This document shows, in pieces, positions 33,765 to 41,860 of a DNA stretch of 64,000 nt. Source of the stretch: JAIVJZ01 sp035645695 (GTDB lineage: Bacteria; Acidobacteriota; Blastocatellia; Pyrinomonadales; Pyrinomonadaceae); assembly GCA_035645695.1 (NCBI GenBank), contig DASQMC010000078.1:1-64000 (forward strand), in the 5' to 3' direction. The position numbers were made by a program, and so were the translations under genes. The notes beneath the pieces are model-generated. The model was given only the letters and a program-made list of their open reading frames with translations, was not told the DNA's origin and did no database searches. Numbering within the stretch: the stretch's first letter is position 1; every line of letters begins with the position of its first letter.

Positions 33765-33767
33765 GTA

Positions 33768-33847
33768 GCCGTCAGCCGTCAGCCGTCAGCCGTCAGCCAA
33801 GCAATTCTGTTGCTGATGGCTGAGAGCTGATGGCTGAGAGCTGTTCA
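33768..33847. repeat. Heptad inverted array: GCCGTCA / TGATGGC-TGAGAGC
   Basis: Four perfect GCCGTCA units (33768-33795) face alternating TGATGGC, TGAGAGC, TGATGGC and TGAGAGC units at 33814-33841 and a degenerate fifth that contains the TGA stop of the RmlC-like gene (33845-33847). The arms pair imperfectly. The left arm has the same heptad as the array at 29394. The array begins 3 bp from the GT4 start codon. Confidence 0.92.
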
Positions 33848-34363
33848 GTCTTCCATCCGGTAGATCGTCGCCGGGTCGTCCTCGTGCCTGATCTCGTCAA
33901 TTTCTTCTCGTTTGCCCTCGCCCATGTAGAGGCGGTTGGGGCAGTTGATGACGATGCCGGGCGCGCTGCCGACGTTGCGGTAGGCATGGACGACGCCTTT
34001 CGGCACGAGCACCGACCTCGGATTGTCCGCGCCGACGTAGAGCGTCATCACATGGTTGTAAGTTTCCGAATCCCGCCGGTTGTCCCAGAGCCGCATTTTG
34101 AAATTCGACGGCCCCATGAAGATGAACAAATCCGCCTGATCGACGTGCTCGTGCGGCCCGCGCTGCACGGACGGCTCGGTCGATGAGACGTAGCACATCG
34201 CGGGGAAATATTCCGCCTCCAACTCGTCGTGGCGGAACAACTCGGCGAGCCAGCCGCGTTCGTCTACAAACTTGCGCACGTCGCGCACGACGACATCGCG
34301 TATCTGTCCGCGCTTGAACTGCGCGGCCGTGTTCGGCGATGTGATCTCAGGCATGGTTCGCAT
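33845..34363 (-). CDS. RmlC-like dTDP-sugar 3,5-epimerase family protein
   Basis: This 172-residue cupin has the family landmarks FVDERGWLAELF (32-43), the RG-x-H site as RGPHEH (68-73, His71) and VPKGVVHAYRN (120-130). RmlC enzymes epimerise 4-keto-6-deoxy nucleotide sugars at C3 and/or C5. It is somewhat shorter than housekeeping RmlC and its HEHVDQADLF segment is unusual, so a single-carbon epimerase or a related isomerase is possible. GGAGG lies six bases before the ATG at 34363. Its first 17 bp overlap the end of the RmlA-like gene. No RmlB (4,6-dehydratase) or rhamnose-type RmlD partner is beside it. Confidence 0.83.
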   Translation of the reverse strand: MRTMPEITSPNTAAQFKRGQIRDVVVRDVRKFVDERGWLAELFRHDELEAEYFPAMCYVSSTEPSVQRGPHEHVDQADLFIFMGPSNFKMRLWDNRRDSETYNHVMTLYVGADNPRSVLVPKGVVHAYRNVGSAPGIVINCPNRLYMGEGKREEIDEIRHEDDPATIYRMED

Positions 34364-35099
34364 TGGAAGCCTCCATCTTGTTAGCGCCCGTTTCGGCGAC
34401 GAGCTGGGCGGCGTGCAGCAGGCTCTCGAACGTGCCCGCGTCAGTCCACCAGCCTTTAAGTTCGTTCCAGGTCATCTCGCCGCGCTCGATGTAGGCATTG
34501 TTTACATCGGTGATTTCGAGTTCGCCGCGCTCGGAGGGTTTCAGCGTCTTGATGATCTGGAAGACCTCCGCGTCGTACATGTAGATGCCGATGACCGCGT
34601 AGTCGGACTTCGGCTCTCGCGGCTTCTCCTCGATGCGCACGACGCGGTCGCCTTCCAGTTCGGGGACGCCGAAACGCTGCGGGTCGGAGACCTGCTTGAG
34701 GAGGATCTTCGCGCCGCCGCCCTGATGCCTGTAGGCGCGCACGGCCCGACAGATGTTGGCCTCGATGATGTTGTCGCCGAGAACGATGCAGACGGGCGCG
34801 CCGTCGGCGAAGTCCTCGCACAGCGAGAGCGCCGCCGCGATGCCGCCCTCGCCCTCCTGATACGTGTAGTTGAGGTGCTTGAGACCGAACGCCTTGCCGT
34901 TCTTCAACAGCTTGAGAAAGTCGCCGGCCGAGTTTCCGCCCGTCACGATCATGATGTCCCTGATCCCTGCGTTGACCAACGTCTGGATCGGGTAATAAAC
35001 CATCGGCTGATTGTAGACGGGCAGCAAGTGCTTATTCGTCACCGCCGTCAGCGGCATCAGACGCGTGCCGAGTCCGCCGGCTAATACGATACCTTTCAC
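34347..35099 (-). CDS. rfbA: Glucose-1-phosphate thymidylyltransferase-type enzyme
   Basis: The 250-residue enzyme couples a sugar-1-phosphate to a nucleoside triphosphate, typically dTTP plus glucose-1-phosphate. The signature GIVLAGGLGTRLMPLTAVTN, with KHLLPVYNQPM directly after it, starts at residue 3. GDNII and GWWTDAGTFESLLHA are also present. It belongs to the short RmlA group. The correct start is a GTG at 35099, preceded at seven bases by AAGGAG (35107-35112); frames starting further upstream lack such a site. It overlaps the RmlC-like gene by 17 bp, so the two are translationally coupled. A 4,6-dehydratase to use the product is missing from the window. Confidence 0.9.
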   Translation of the reverse strand: MKGIVLAGGLGTRLMPLTAVTNKHLLPVYNQPMVYYPIQTLVNAGIRDIMIVTGGNSAGDFLKLLKNGKAFGLKHLNYTYQEGEGGIAAALSLCEDFADGAPVCIVLGDNIIEANICRAVRAYRHQGGGAKILLKQVSDPQRFGVPELEGDRVVRIEEKPREPKSDYAVIGIYMYDAEVFQIIKTLKPSERGELEITDVNNAYIERGEMTWNELKGWWTDAGTFESLLHAAQLVAETGANKMEASNANHA

Positions 35100-35124
35100 A
35101 ATTACGCTCCTTACCAATATGAAT

Positions 35125-35229
35125 TTGTCCGTTGTCCGTGGTCAGTTGTCCGTTGTTCAATCCAATCTTTAGCCATTTGTGTGATTGCCACATGCAACTG
35201 ACAACTGACTACTGACCACGGACAACTGA
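35125..35229. repeat. Heptad inverted array: TTGTCCG / CAACTGA
   Basis: Five units (TTGTCCG twice, TGGTCAG, TTGTCCG, TTGTTCA) at 35125-35159 face five units (CAACTGA twice, CTACTGA, CCACGGA, CAACTGA) at 35195-35229 across a 35-bp loop. The longest exact pairing I found is 12 bp: CTGACCACGGAC at 35212-35223 is the complement of GTCCGTGGTCAG in the left arm. It ends 3 bp from the stop of the third AsnB gene. In the shared register the unit is CAGTTGT. Confidence 0.93.
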
Positions 35230-35232
35230 CCA

Positions 35233-37119
35233 TCAATCAATAAAACGCTGAAACCATAACTCAAGCATGAGCAACGTCCAGAGTTGATGCGCGTAGTCTC
35301 TCTCAGAGCGCGTGTGGAGTTCTACCATGCGCGCGACGGATTCGGGTTTGAAGAAGCCGCGCCCGAGGGCTTTCTCCGAGAGCAGCGTCTCGCGCAGGAA
35401 CGGTTGCATCTGGCCGCGCAGCCAGTGGTTGATGGGCACGCCGAAGCCCATCTTGCGTCGCTGCAAATTCTCGGCGGGAAGCAGTTTCGCCAGCACGCGC
35501 TTCAGGAGATATTTCGTCGTCAGGCCGCGCAGTTTCAGGTTCTCCGGCAGGCTCGCGGCAAACTCTATGACGTGGTGATCGAGAAACGGCGAGCGCGCTT
35601 CGAGCGAGACGGCCATCGAAGCGATGTCGACTTTGACGAGCAGGTCGTTCGGCAGGTAAGTCATCGTATCGGCCAAAAGCGACGCATCGACGAGTCCCGC
35701 CCCGTTGGCCTCTGCGAACCACGGAGCGACGAAGCCCGCCGCGTCATGCCCCCGCATCTCGCGCCCGAAATCCGTCGTGTAGAGGTCGTCCTTCGCCGCC
35801 GTGTCGAGCACGCTGATCCAGCGCATGTAGCGTTCGACGGTGGGGAGCGAAGCGGCGTCGAGGAAGCGCTTGAGGTCGCGCGCGCGGCTGCGGCGCGTCT
35901 CCGAGGTCGGCACGAGCGCGACGGCATTTTTAATCAAACCCTCGCGCACGAGGCCGGGCACGCCCCTGTACTTCCCGGCGAGCTTCATCGCGGCGTAGCG
36001 TTCGTAACCGGCGAAGCACTCGTCGCCGCCGTCGCCGTTCAGGGCGACGGTGACGTGGCGGCGCGTCTCGCGCGAAACGTAGTAGGTCGGTATCGCGCTC
36101 GAATCCGCGTAAGGCTCGCCGTAGTGCTCGACGAGCGTCGGCAAAACTTCCATCGCGTCGGGTCTGACGATGAACTCGTGATGCTCCGCGCCGACGTGTT
36201 CGGCGACGCGGCGCGCGTGATGGAGTTCGCTGAAATCCTGTTCCTCGAAACCGATGGAGAAGGTTTTGACCGGGGCAGACGACACCTCGCTCATCAGCGC
36301 GACGACCGCCGAAGAATCCACGCCGCCCGACAGGAACGCGCCGAGCGGCACTTCCGACATCAGGCGCACGCGCACCGCCTCACGCAAAATCTCGATGGCG
36401 CGCTCGCCCGCTTCCTCCTCGCTCAATTTGAGTTTTTTGGAAAAGTCGGGCTGCCAGTAACGCTCTGTACGCACCTCGCCGTCCGCCGGCCTGTAGCGCA
36501 GAGTGTGGCCGGGTTCGAGTTTGCGTATGTCGCGATACGCCGTGAGCGGCGCGGGCACGCACATGAAGGTGAGGTAATGATGGATGGCCTCGCGGTTAAC
36601 CTCGCGGCCGATGTCGGGATGACGAAGCAGCGCGCCGAACTCCGAGCCGAAGACGATCTTGTCGGCGAGCCGCGCGTAGAGCAGCGGCTTTTTGCCGACG
36701 CGGTCGCGCGCGAGAAAGAGTTCCTGCCGCGCTTCGTCCCAGACGGCGAAGGCGAACATGCCGCGCAGGTGACGCGGGCAGTCCGCGCCGTACTCGTCGT
36801 AGGCGTGGAGGACGACTTCGGTGTCGCAGTCGGTGTGAAACGCGTGGCCGCGCTTGACGAGTTCGGCGCGCACCTCTTTGTAGTTGTAGATTTCGCCGTT
36901 GAAGACGATCCACGTCGTGCGGGCGTCGTTGTGCATCGGCTGCTGGCCGCTCTTGAGGTCGATGATGGCGAGACGGCGCATGGCGAGGCCGACCCGTTCG
37001 TTGAGGTACGCGCCCTCTTCGTCCGGGCCGCGATGCCGGATCGCTTCATTCATGCGAGCCAGCACGTCGCGCTCGACGGCTCGGTCATTCCGGTTGACGA
37101 TACCTACGATGCCGCACAT
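35233..37119 (-). CDS. asnB: Asparagine synthase-type glutamine amidotransferase 3
   Basis: This 628-residue protein has N-terminal MCGIVGIVNR (Cys2 nucleophile), RLAIIDLKSGQQP at 49-61 and FNGEIYNYKEV at 73-83. The ATP loop SGGVDSS is at 264-270, followed by KTFSIGFEEQDFSELHHAR and VALNGDGGDECFAGYERY. Domain order and length match the two other copies. It is thought to transfer glutamine-derived ammonia to an activated carboxyl, here probably a glycan or precursor. It starts 2 bp after the stop of the first membrane GT-C-like gene, so translation is likely coupled, and a heptad array follows its stop after 3 bp. Confidence 0.92.
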   Translation of the reverse strand: MCGIVGIVNRNDRAVERDVLARMNEAIRHRGPDEEGAYLNERVGLAMRRLAIIDLKSGQQPMHNDARTTWIVFNGEIYNYKEVRAELVKRGHAFHTDCDTEVVLHAYDEYGADCPRHLRGMFAFAVWDEARQELFLARDRVGKKPLLYARLADKIVFGSEFGALLRHPDIGREVNREAIHHYLTFMCVPAPLTAYRDIRKLEPGHTLRYRPADGEVRTERYWQPDFSKKLKLSEEEAGERAIEILREAVRVRLMSEVPLGAFLSGGVDSSAVVALMSEVSSAPVKTFSIGFEEQDFSELHHARRVAEHVGAEHHEFIVRPDAMEVLPTLVEHYGEPYADSSAIPTYYVSRETRRHVTVALNGDGGDECFAGYERYAAMKLAGKYRGVPGLVREGLIKNAVALVPTSETRRSRARDLKRFLDAASLPTVERYMRWISVLDTAAKDDLYTTDFGREMRGHDAAGFVAPWFAEANGAGLVDASLLADTMTYLPNDLLVKVDIASMAVSLEARSPFLDHHVIEFAASLPENLKLRGLTTKYLLKRVLAKLLPAENLQRRKMGFGVPINHWLRGQMQPFLRETLLSEKALGRGFFKPESVARMVELHTRSERDYAHQLWTLLMLELWFQRFID

Positions 37120-37121
37120 AT

Positions 37122-38498
37122 TCAGGCCCTCTCCGCCACGTTGGTTTCCTGCTGTTGCTGCTGCTGAGGGCGGCGATCACCCGTCACCATTTTGCGAGCC
37201 GCCCGTGCCTCACGCCCGCGGTCTTCGCTGCGCTCCCTGAGCAGGACGAAACCGACCGCCACGAAGATGAAGTAGAACACCAGCAACTGCGAACGCTGCC
37301 GGTACGCCGTCCCCACGTTCCCCTGAAATATAGAGTAGGCCAGCGTCAGCATCGTCGTGAACAACAGGATCGGCAGAGATTGCCGCAAACGGTACTTCAA
37401 CGTGAACCCCAACCCCAATACGAGCAGCGGAAAGCAACTCCACCACAACAGCATCTCCGGCAGCGTGATGCTCTGGCGCAAATTCGCCAATTGCCACGGA
37501 AAGGGCGCGAACAACAGGTAGACGATGCCGAGCGGGATCGCGCTCAACGCTCCACTCGTCGTTGATACGTCCACCTCTTTCCCAAAACCCGAATCGGCGC
37601 TCGTCGCCAGATCGAGACGACTGCGGTTGACCGCTTCGAGATTGCCGAAAGTCTCAAGTTGCACGGACGCCGTGCGCAGCACTCCGACATAAGTCAGCGC
37701 CAGGCCGAGAATAATCACGATCATGAATCTGCGCACGATGCTGGCCGTGTTCCCCTGTCGCATGCCGATGATAAAAGCGCTCCCGACGGTGACGGCCACC
37801 ATGTAGAAAATATAAAACCTCAGACTGAGCAACCCGATCAAAGCCCCGATCAAGATGAGCAGATACTTCGTGCTGAAGTGTTCGCCGAGTTTGAGCGTAG
37901 CCAGCATGGCGAGCGCAAGCAGAAACACAATCGGCGCGTCCTTCAACCCCTGCGACGACCACAGCACCAGCGACGGGTAGACGGCGACCAGCCATGCCGC
38001 CATCCGCGCCACCTTCTGGTTATTAAAAATATGTTCCGCGCTCAGATACATCAGCGGCACGGTGGCCGCGCCGAACACGGCGTTGGCGTATTGCACGGCC
38101 AGCATATTGCGCCCGATGACCGAGTAGATCGCAGCGACGAAGTAAGGCATGCCCCAGAAGCCGCCCGGATTTTCCAGAAAGATCGCCGACTCTCTGGCAT
38201 TGCCCTGCCAGATTTGCGTCAACAGAAATCCCTGCTGGTCATACGTGATCGCATCGCCGCCAAAAAAGTCCTGCAACCTGAACTTGAAAATGACGGTTCC
38301 GATCATCACGCGCAGGAGCAGGCTGACCAGGAAGAGAGACAGCAAAACCTGCTTGTTGGCTTCAACATTTTTAATAAAGAACATCGCCACCAGCGCGAAG
38401 AACGCGCCGGCGAGCACGGCCGGGCCGCCGTACACGGGCACGACAAACGGGATCGCCACGAACAACCCTAATAAGATGGTAGCTATAAAACCGTTCAT
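37122..38498 (-). CDS. Polytopic GT-C-like membrane protein, paralog A
   Basis: The 458-residue protein has about ten to twelve membrane segments. Features such as FFGGDAITYDQQGF in the first periplasmic loop and VAVYPSLVLWSSQGLKDAPI recall GT39/PMT_2-type GT-C enzymes, which use lipid-phosphate sugars on the periplasmic face, but I cannot confirm catalysis. The C-terminus ends in a charged stretch and a run of six glutamines from CAG repeats. It is a paralog of the next gene (38620): the last third is almost identical at DNA level while other parts have diverged, which points to gene conversion. It is followed after 2 bp by the third AsnB gene. Confidence 0.75.
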   Translation of the reverse strand: MNGFIATILLGLFVAIPFVVPVYGGPAVLAGAFFALVAMFFIKNVEANKQVLLSLFLVSLLLRVMIGTVIFKFRLQDFFGGDAITYDQQGFLLTQIWQGNARESAIFLENPGGFWGMPYFVAAIYSVIGRNMLAVQYANAVFGAATVPLMYLSAEHIFNNQKVARMAAWLVAVYPSLVLWSSQGLKDAPIVFLLALAMLATLKLGEHFSTKYLLILIGALIGLLSLRFYIFYMVAVTVGSAFIIGMRQGNTASIVRRFMIVIILGLALTYVGVLRTASVQLETFGNLEAVNRSRLDLATSADSGFGKEVDVSTTSGALSAIPLGIVYLLFAPFPWQLANLRQSITLPEMLLWWSCFPLLVLGLGFTLKYRLRQSLPILLFTTMLTLAYSIFQGNVGTAYRQRSQLLVFYFIFVAVGFVLLRERSEDRGREARAARKMVTGDRRPQQQQQQETNVAERA

Positions 38499-38555
38499 GT
38501 TAAGTACGATAATCCATTAAACGTCGGCGCACGACCCGAATTCGATGAAGCCCCT

Positions 38556-38572
38556 CGGGGGTACAGCCCCCG
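38556..38572. terminator. GC-rich hairpin between the two GT-C-like genes
   Basis: CGGGGG (38556-38561) and CCCCCG (38567-38572) form a perfect 6-bp stem with a 5-base loop, about 50 bp after the stop of paralog B on the minus strand. No T-run follows in that direction, so it is not a standard intrinsic terminator; it may be an attenuator or RNA-stabilising hairpin. Confidence 0.3.
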
Positions 38573-38619
38573 CTCCGTCTCGCGAGAGAGTAGAGACGCG
38601 TCGGAATCTCGCGCAGGTT

Positions 38620-40032
38620 TCAGAAGCCCAACTTCTTCGTCAGGCCGGCGGCAACTTCTTCAAGTTCCTTCTCTTTATCCTGCTTCCACTTCCTGTAGAC
38701 ACGCTTTGCCTCCGCCATTTCCATCAGCCGTTTTTTAGCGGCGGCGGCCTGACGCCCGCGGTCTTCGCTGCGCTCCCTGAGCAGGACGAAACCGACGGCC
38801 ACGAAGATGAAGTAGAACACCAACAACTGCGAACGCTGCCGGTACGCCGTCCCCACGTTCCCCTGAAATATAGAGTAGGCCAGCGTCAGCATCGTCGTGA
38901 ACAACAGGATCGGCAGAGATTGCCGCAAACGGTACTTCAACGTGAATCCCAACCCCAATACGAGCAGCGGAAAGCAACTCCACCACAACAGCATCTCGGG
39001 CAGCGTGATGCTCTGGCGCAAATTCGCCAACTGCCACGGAAAGGGCGCGAACAACAGGTAGACGATGCCGAGCGGGATCGCGCTCAGCGCTCCACTCGTC
39101 GTCGATACGTCCACCTCCTTGCCGAAGCTCGATTTTGCCGATTGCGCGAGGTCGCCCCGGCTGCGGTTGACCGCTTCGAGGTTTCCGAAAAAGGAAAGCT
39201 GGTTGCTCGCCGTGCGCAGCACTCCGAGATAAGTCATCGCCAGCCCTATCGTCACCAGTATTAAAGCCTGCCTGGCGAGATTGCTCCCCGTAACCTTCCT
39301 CATCCCGAGGAGGAAAGACCCGCCGATAGCCACCGCGATCATATAAAAGATATAGAAACGCAAACTCAGCAGACCGAGCATCGTGCCGATCAAGACGAGC
39401 AGATACTTCGTGCTGAAGTGTTCGCCGAGTTTGAGCGTAGCCAGCATGGCGAGCGCAAGCAGAAACACAATCGGCGCGTCCTTCAACCCTTGCGACGACC
39501 ACAGTACCAGCGAAGGGTAGAAGGCCACCAGCCATGCCGTATAACGCGCCACGCGCACGTTTCGGAAAATATGCTGGGCGCAAAGAAAAACGAGTACCGT
39601 CGTCGTCGCGCCGCAGATGGCATTGAAGAATTGCACGGCCAGCATATTGCGCCCGACGAGGGCGTAAATGGCCGCGATGATGTAAGGCATCCCCCACACG
39701 ACGACGTTGTTCTCGTCAACCACCACCGTCCCGCGCCCCTGCCAGTAGCGCAGCAGTTCAAAACCCTGCCGGTCATAAGCGAGAGCATCGCCTCCGAAGA
39801 ATTCCTGCAAACCGTAAGCAAAGATCAAGGCGCCCACCAGCATCCTGATGAGCAGGCCGCTCACAAACAATTGCAGCAGGAATTGCTGTTGCTCCCCTGC
39901 GCGCTGGATCAACCGGGCGCACGCCAGCGAGAGGAGGAGGCACAAGACCAGTGCCGCCGGGCCGTGCTGCGGGCTGGAGACGACGACGAAGGTTCCCACC
40001 AGTAAAACTAAAATTGCGAGAACAGCATTCAT
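38620..40032 (-). CDS. Polytopic GT-C-like membrane protein, paralog B
   Basis: This 470-residue protein shares topology with the neighbour at 37122: FFGGDALAYDRQGF in the first loop, VAFYPSLVLWSSQGLKDAPI and a long identical C-terminal part from GKEVDVSTTSGALSAIPLG to RERSEDRGR. Its own C-terminus is lysine-rich and predicted helical (RVYRKWKQDKEKELEEVAA). Alignment by eye at a constant offset of 1540 bp needs no gap across the shared region. It is probably a lipid-sugar-dependent glycosyltransferase or other glycan-handling membrane protein. A 121-bp spacer separates it from paralog A and another 121 bp from the carbamoyltransferase gene. Confidence 0.75.
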   Translation of the reverse strand: MNAVLAILVLLVGTFVVVSSPQHGPAALVLCLLLSLACARLIQRAGEQQQFLLQLFVSGLLIRMLVGALIFAYGLQEFFGGDALAYDRQGFELLRYWQGRGTVVVDENNVVVWGMPYIIAAIYALVGRNMLAVQFFNAICGATTTVLVFLCAQHIFRNVRVARYTAWLVAFYPSLVLWSSQGLKDAPIVFLLALAMLATLKLGEHFSTKYLLVLIGTMLGLLSLRFYIFYMIAVAIGGSFLLGMRKVTGSNLARQALILVTIGLAMTYLGVLRTASNQLSFFGNLEAVNRSRGDLAQSAKSSFGKEVDVSTTSGALSAIPLGIVYLLFAPFPWQLANLRQSITLPEMLLWWSCFPLLVLGLGFTLKYRLRQSLPILLFTTMLTLAYSIFQGNVGTAYRQRSQLLVFYFIFVAVGFVLLRERSEDRGRQAAAAKKRLMEMAEAKRVYRKWKQDKEKELEEVAAGLTKKLGF

Positions 40033-40153
40033 AGGTCAGTGATAACGAAGGGCAGCAGACTCGATCTCGCAGTGAATTTCGCGGGCAATCTTCCTTGCGG
40101 GCAATCTTGCGGAACGGTGAAGCACGCTGTCCTTAAGGGGTCGCGACATGCTC

Positions 40154-41860
40154 TCAGGAGCGCAGCACCAAAAGGTTCTCCAAAATCAGTCCGTCGAAGT
40201 TTGCGCCCTTAAATGTATTGATCGCGTCCTGAGGAGTACACACGATGGGTTCCTGAATGTTGAAAGAAGTATTCAGCAGCATCGGGACGCCGGTGAGGCG
40301 TGCGAACTCGTCGATCAACTGCCAGTAGCGGGGATTGGTGGCGCGGCTGACCGTCTGTGGGCGCGCCGTGCCATCCACATGCACGACCGAAGGAATGCGC
40401 TTTTGCTGTTCTTCGAGAACGTGCAAGACCGTGATCATAAACGGATCATGATGCGGCCTGCCGAACAACTCCGCGCTGACTTCCTCTTTCATGGAGGGAG
40501 CGAGCGGCCGGAACCATTCGCGGAGCTTCACTTTTTTGTTGAGCAATTCGCGCATGTCCTCGCGGCGCGGGTCGGCGATAAAGCTGCGATTGCCGAGCGC
40601 GCGCGGGCCGAATTCCATCCGCCCCTGAAACCATCCGAAGATCGCGCCGTCGGCAAGCATCTGCGCCACGCGCGGCAGCAGTTCCTCGTCGGGCAAGCGC
40701 TCAAACTTCAAATTGGCCGCGCCGAGCGCAGCCGCGCATTCTTCCGTGCTGAAAGAGGGGCCATAGTAAGCATGCTTCATCTGAAACTTGCGTGGTTGTT
40801 TCAGACGCATGTGATGCACCATCAAAGCCGCGCCGAGCGAGCAGCCGGCGTCGCCCGCCGCCGGTTGGACGAAATAGTTTTTGAAGGGCGACTCGGTCAT
40901 GATCCTGCCGTTCATCACCGAGTTGAAAGCCACGCCGCCCGCCATGCACAGATTTTCTTCGTTCGTCATCCGGTGGATTCCGCGCACGAGATGCAGCGCC
41001 GTGTCTTCCAGCACTTTTTGCGCGCTGGCGGCAATATCCCAGTGTCTCTGCGTCAGTTCCTCGTCCGGCTGGCGGGGCGGCCCGAGCGACTTGCGTATCT
41101 CCTCGCCGAATTGATAATGCTTGGCGAGGTGATGATCGAGCACGCGAATGTTCAGGTGAAAATCGTCGTTGCCGTTGACCGTCAACACCTGATTGGCGAA
41201 GAAGTCGTAATAGACCGGCTTACCGTAGGCGGCCAGCCCCATCACCTTCCATTCGTCGCCGCCGAACATATCGAAGCCGATGAAATTCGTCACGGCCGAG
41301 TAAAACTGGCCGAGCGAGTGCGGCAGCTTGATGCGCTTCAGCACGCGCAGATTGTTCTCCTCGCCACGCGAAAAGAGGGTGGTGGTATCTTCGCCGGTTC
41401 CGTCCCAGGTGATGATGGCGGAACGCTCGAAACCGGAGACGAAGAAAGCGCTCGCGGCATGACATTGATGATGCTCTAAAAAGTGGAAGCGAAACTTGCT
41501 CGGCCCGAAATGCTTGCGGATGCGTTGCGGGTGCTTGAACATGCCCAGATAACTGTCGCCCACCTGCGCGACGCCGCGGTCAACCCGCGCCTTGAACATG
41601 TCGCGCGAAATGAGCGCCGATTTGAGAGCTTGAAAGGCTTTGTGACGCAGCACCCACGGCTTCCAGTAAAGCCCGATATGCTCCACCTCGCCGATCTTAA
41701 TATCGGCTTCGTCGAGGCAATACTGCATTGCGTGATAGGGAAATCCGCTATAGTGCTTTTTTCTTGTAAAGCGTTCTTCTTCGGCCGCCGCGACGATCTC
41801 GCCGTCGTGCAGGAGCGTGGCGGCTGAATCACCGAGCGTCGTCAGGCCTAATATATACAT
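40154..41860 (-). CDS. NodU/CmcH family carbamoyltransferase
   Basis: The 568-residue enzyme would transfer a carbamoyl group from carbamoyl phosphate to a sugar hydroxyl with ATP. The N-terminal Kae1-like part has ILGLTTLGDSAATLLHDG, AAAEEERFTRKKHY, EHHQCHAASAFFVS, WDGTGEDTT and GDAGCSLGAAL. The C-terminal YrdC-like part has MEFGPRALGNRSFIADPR near residue 430 and MLLNTSFNIQEPIV. Length and motif order match NodU/TobZ enzymes. It is the only such gene here and suggests O-carbamoylated residues in the glycan. The ATG at 41860 opens a stretch of AT-rich sequence upstream, where its promoter may lie. Confidence 0.92.
   Translation of the reverse strand: MYILGLTTLGDSAATLLHDGEIVAAAEEERFTRKKHYSGFPYHAMQYCLDEADIKIGEVEHIGLYWKPWVLRHKAFQALKSALISRDMFKARVDRGVAQVGDSYLGMFKHPQRIRKHFGPSKFRFHFLEHHQCHAASAFFVSGFERSAIITWDGTGEDTTTLFSRGEENNLRVLKRIKLPHSLGQFYSAVTNFIGFDMFGGDEWKVMGLAAYGKPVYYDFFANQVLTVNGNDDFHLNIRVLDHHLAKHYQFGEEIRKSLGPPRQPDEELTQRHWDIAASAQKVLEDTALHLVRGIHRMTNEENLCMAGGVAFNSVMNGRIMTESPFKNYFVQPAAGDAGCSLGAALMVHHMRLKQPRKFQMKHAYYGPSFSTEECAAALGAANLKFERLPDEELLPRVAQMLADGAIFGWFQGRMEFGPRALGNRSFIADPRREDMRELLNKKVKLREWFRPLAPSMKEEVSAELFGRPHHDPFMITVLHVLEEQQKRIPSVVHVDGTARPQTVSRATNPRYWQLIDEFARLTGVPMLLNTSFNIQEPIVCTPQDAINTFKGANFDGLILENLLVLRS

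Noticed and set aside
26384..35229. The heptad arrays as CRISPR arrays
   Set aside because: Units are 7 bp with no spacers between them, the arms are inverted, and no cas gene is present.
26384..35229. The heptad arrays as insertion-sequence ends or MITEs
   Set aside because: There is no transposase, no target-site duplication that I can see, and each locus has its own tetrad, which does not fit copies of one mobile element.
35284..37167. A 627-codon plus-strand open frame opposite the third AsnB gene
   Set aside because: It is antisense to a complete AsnB with all motifs; composition is that of a shadow frame. Similar shadows opposite 12978-14270, 26698-28110 and 29538-31115 were dropped for the same reason.
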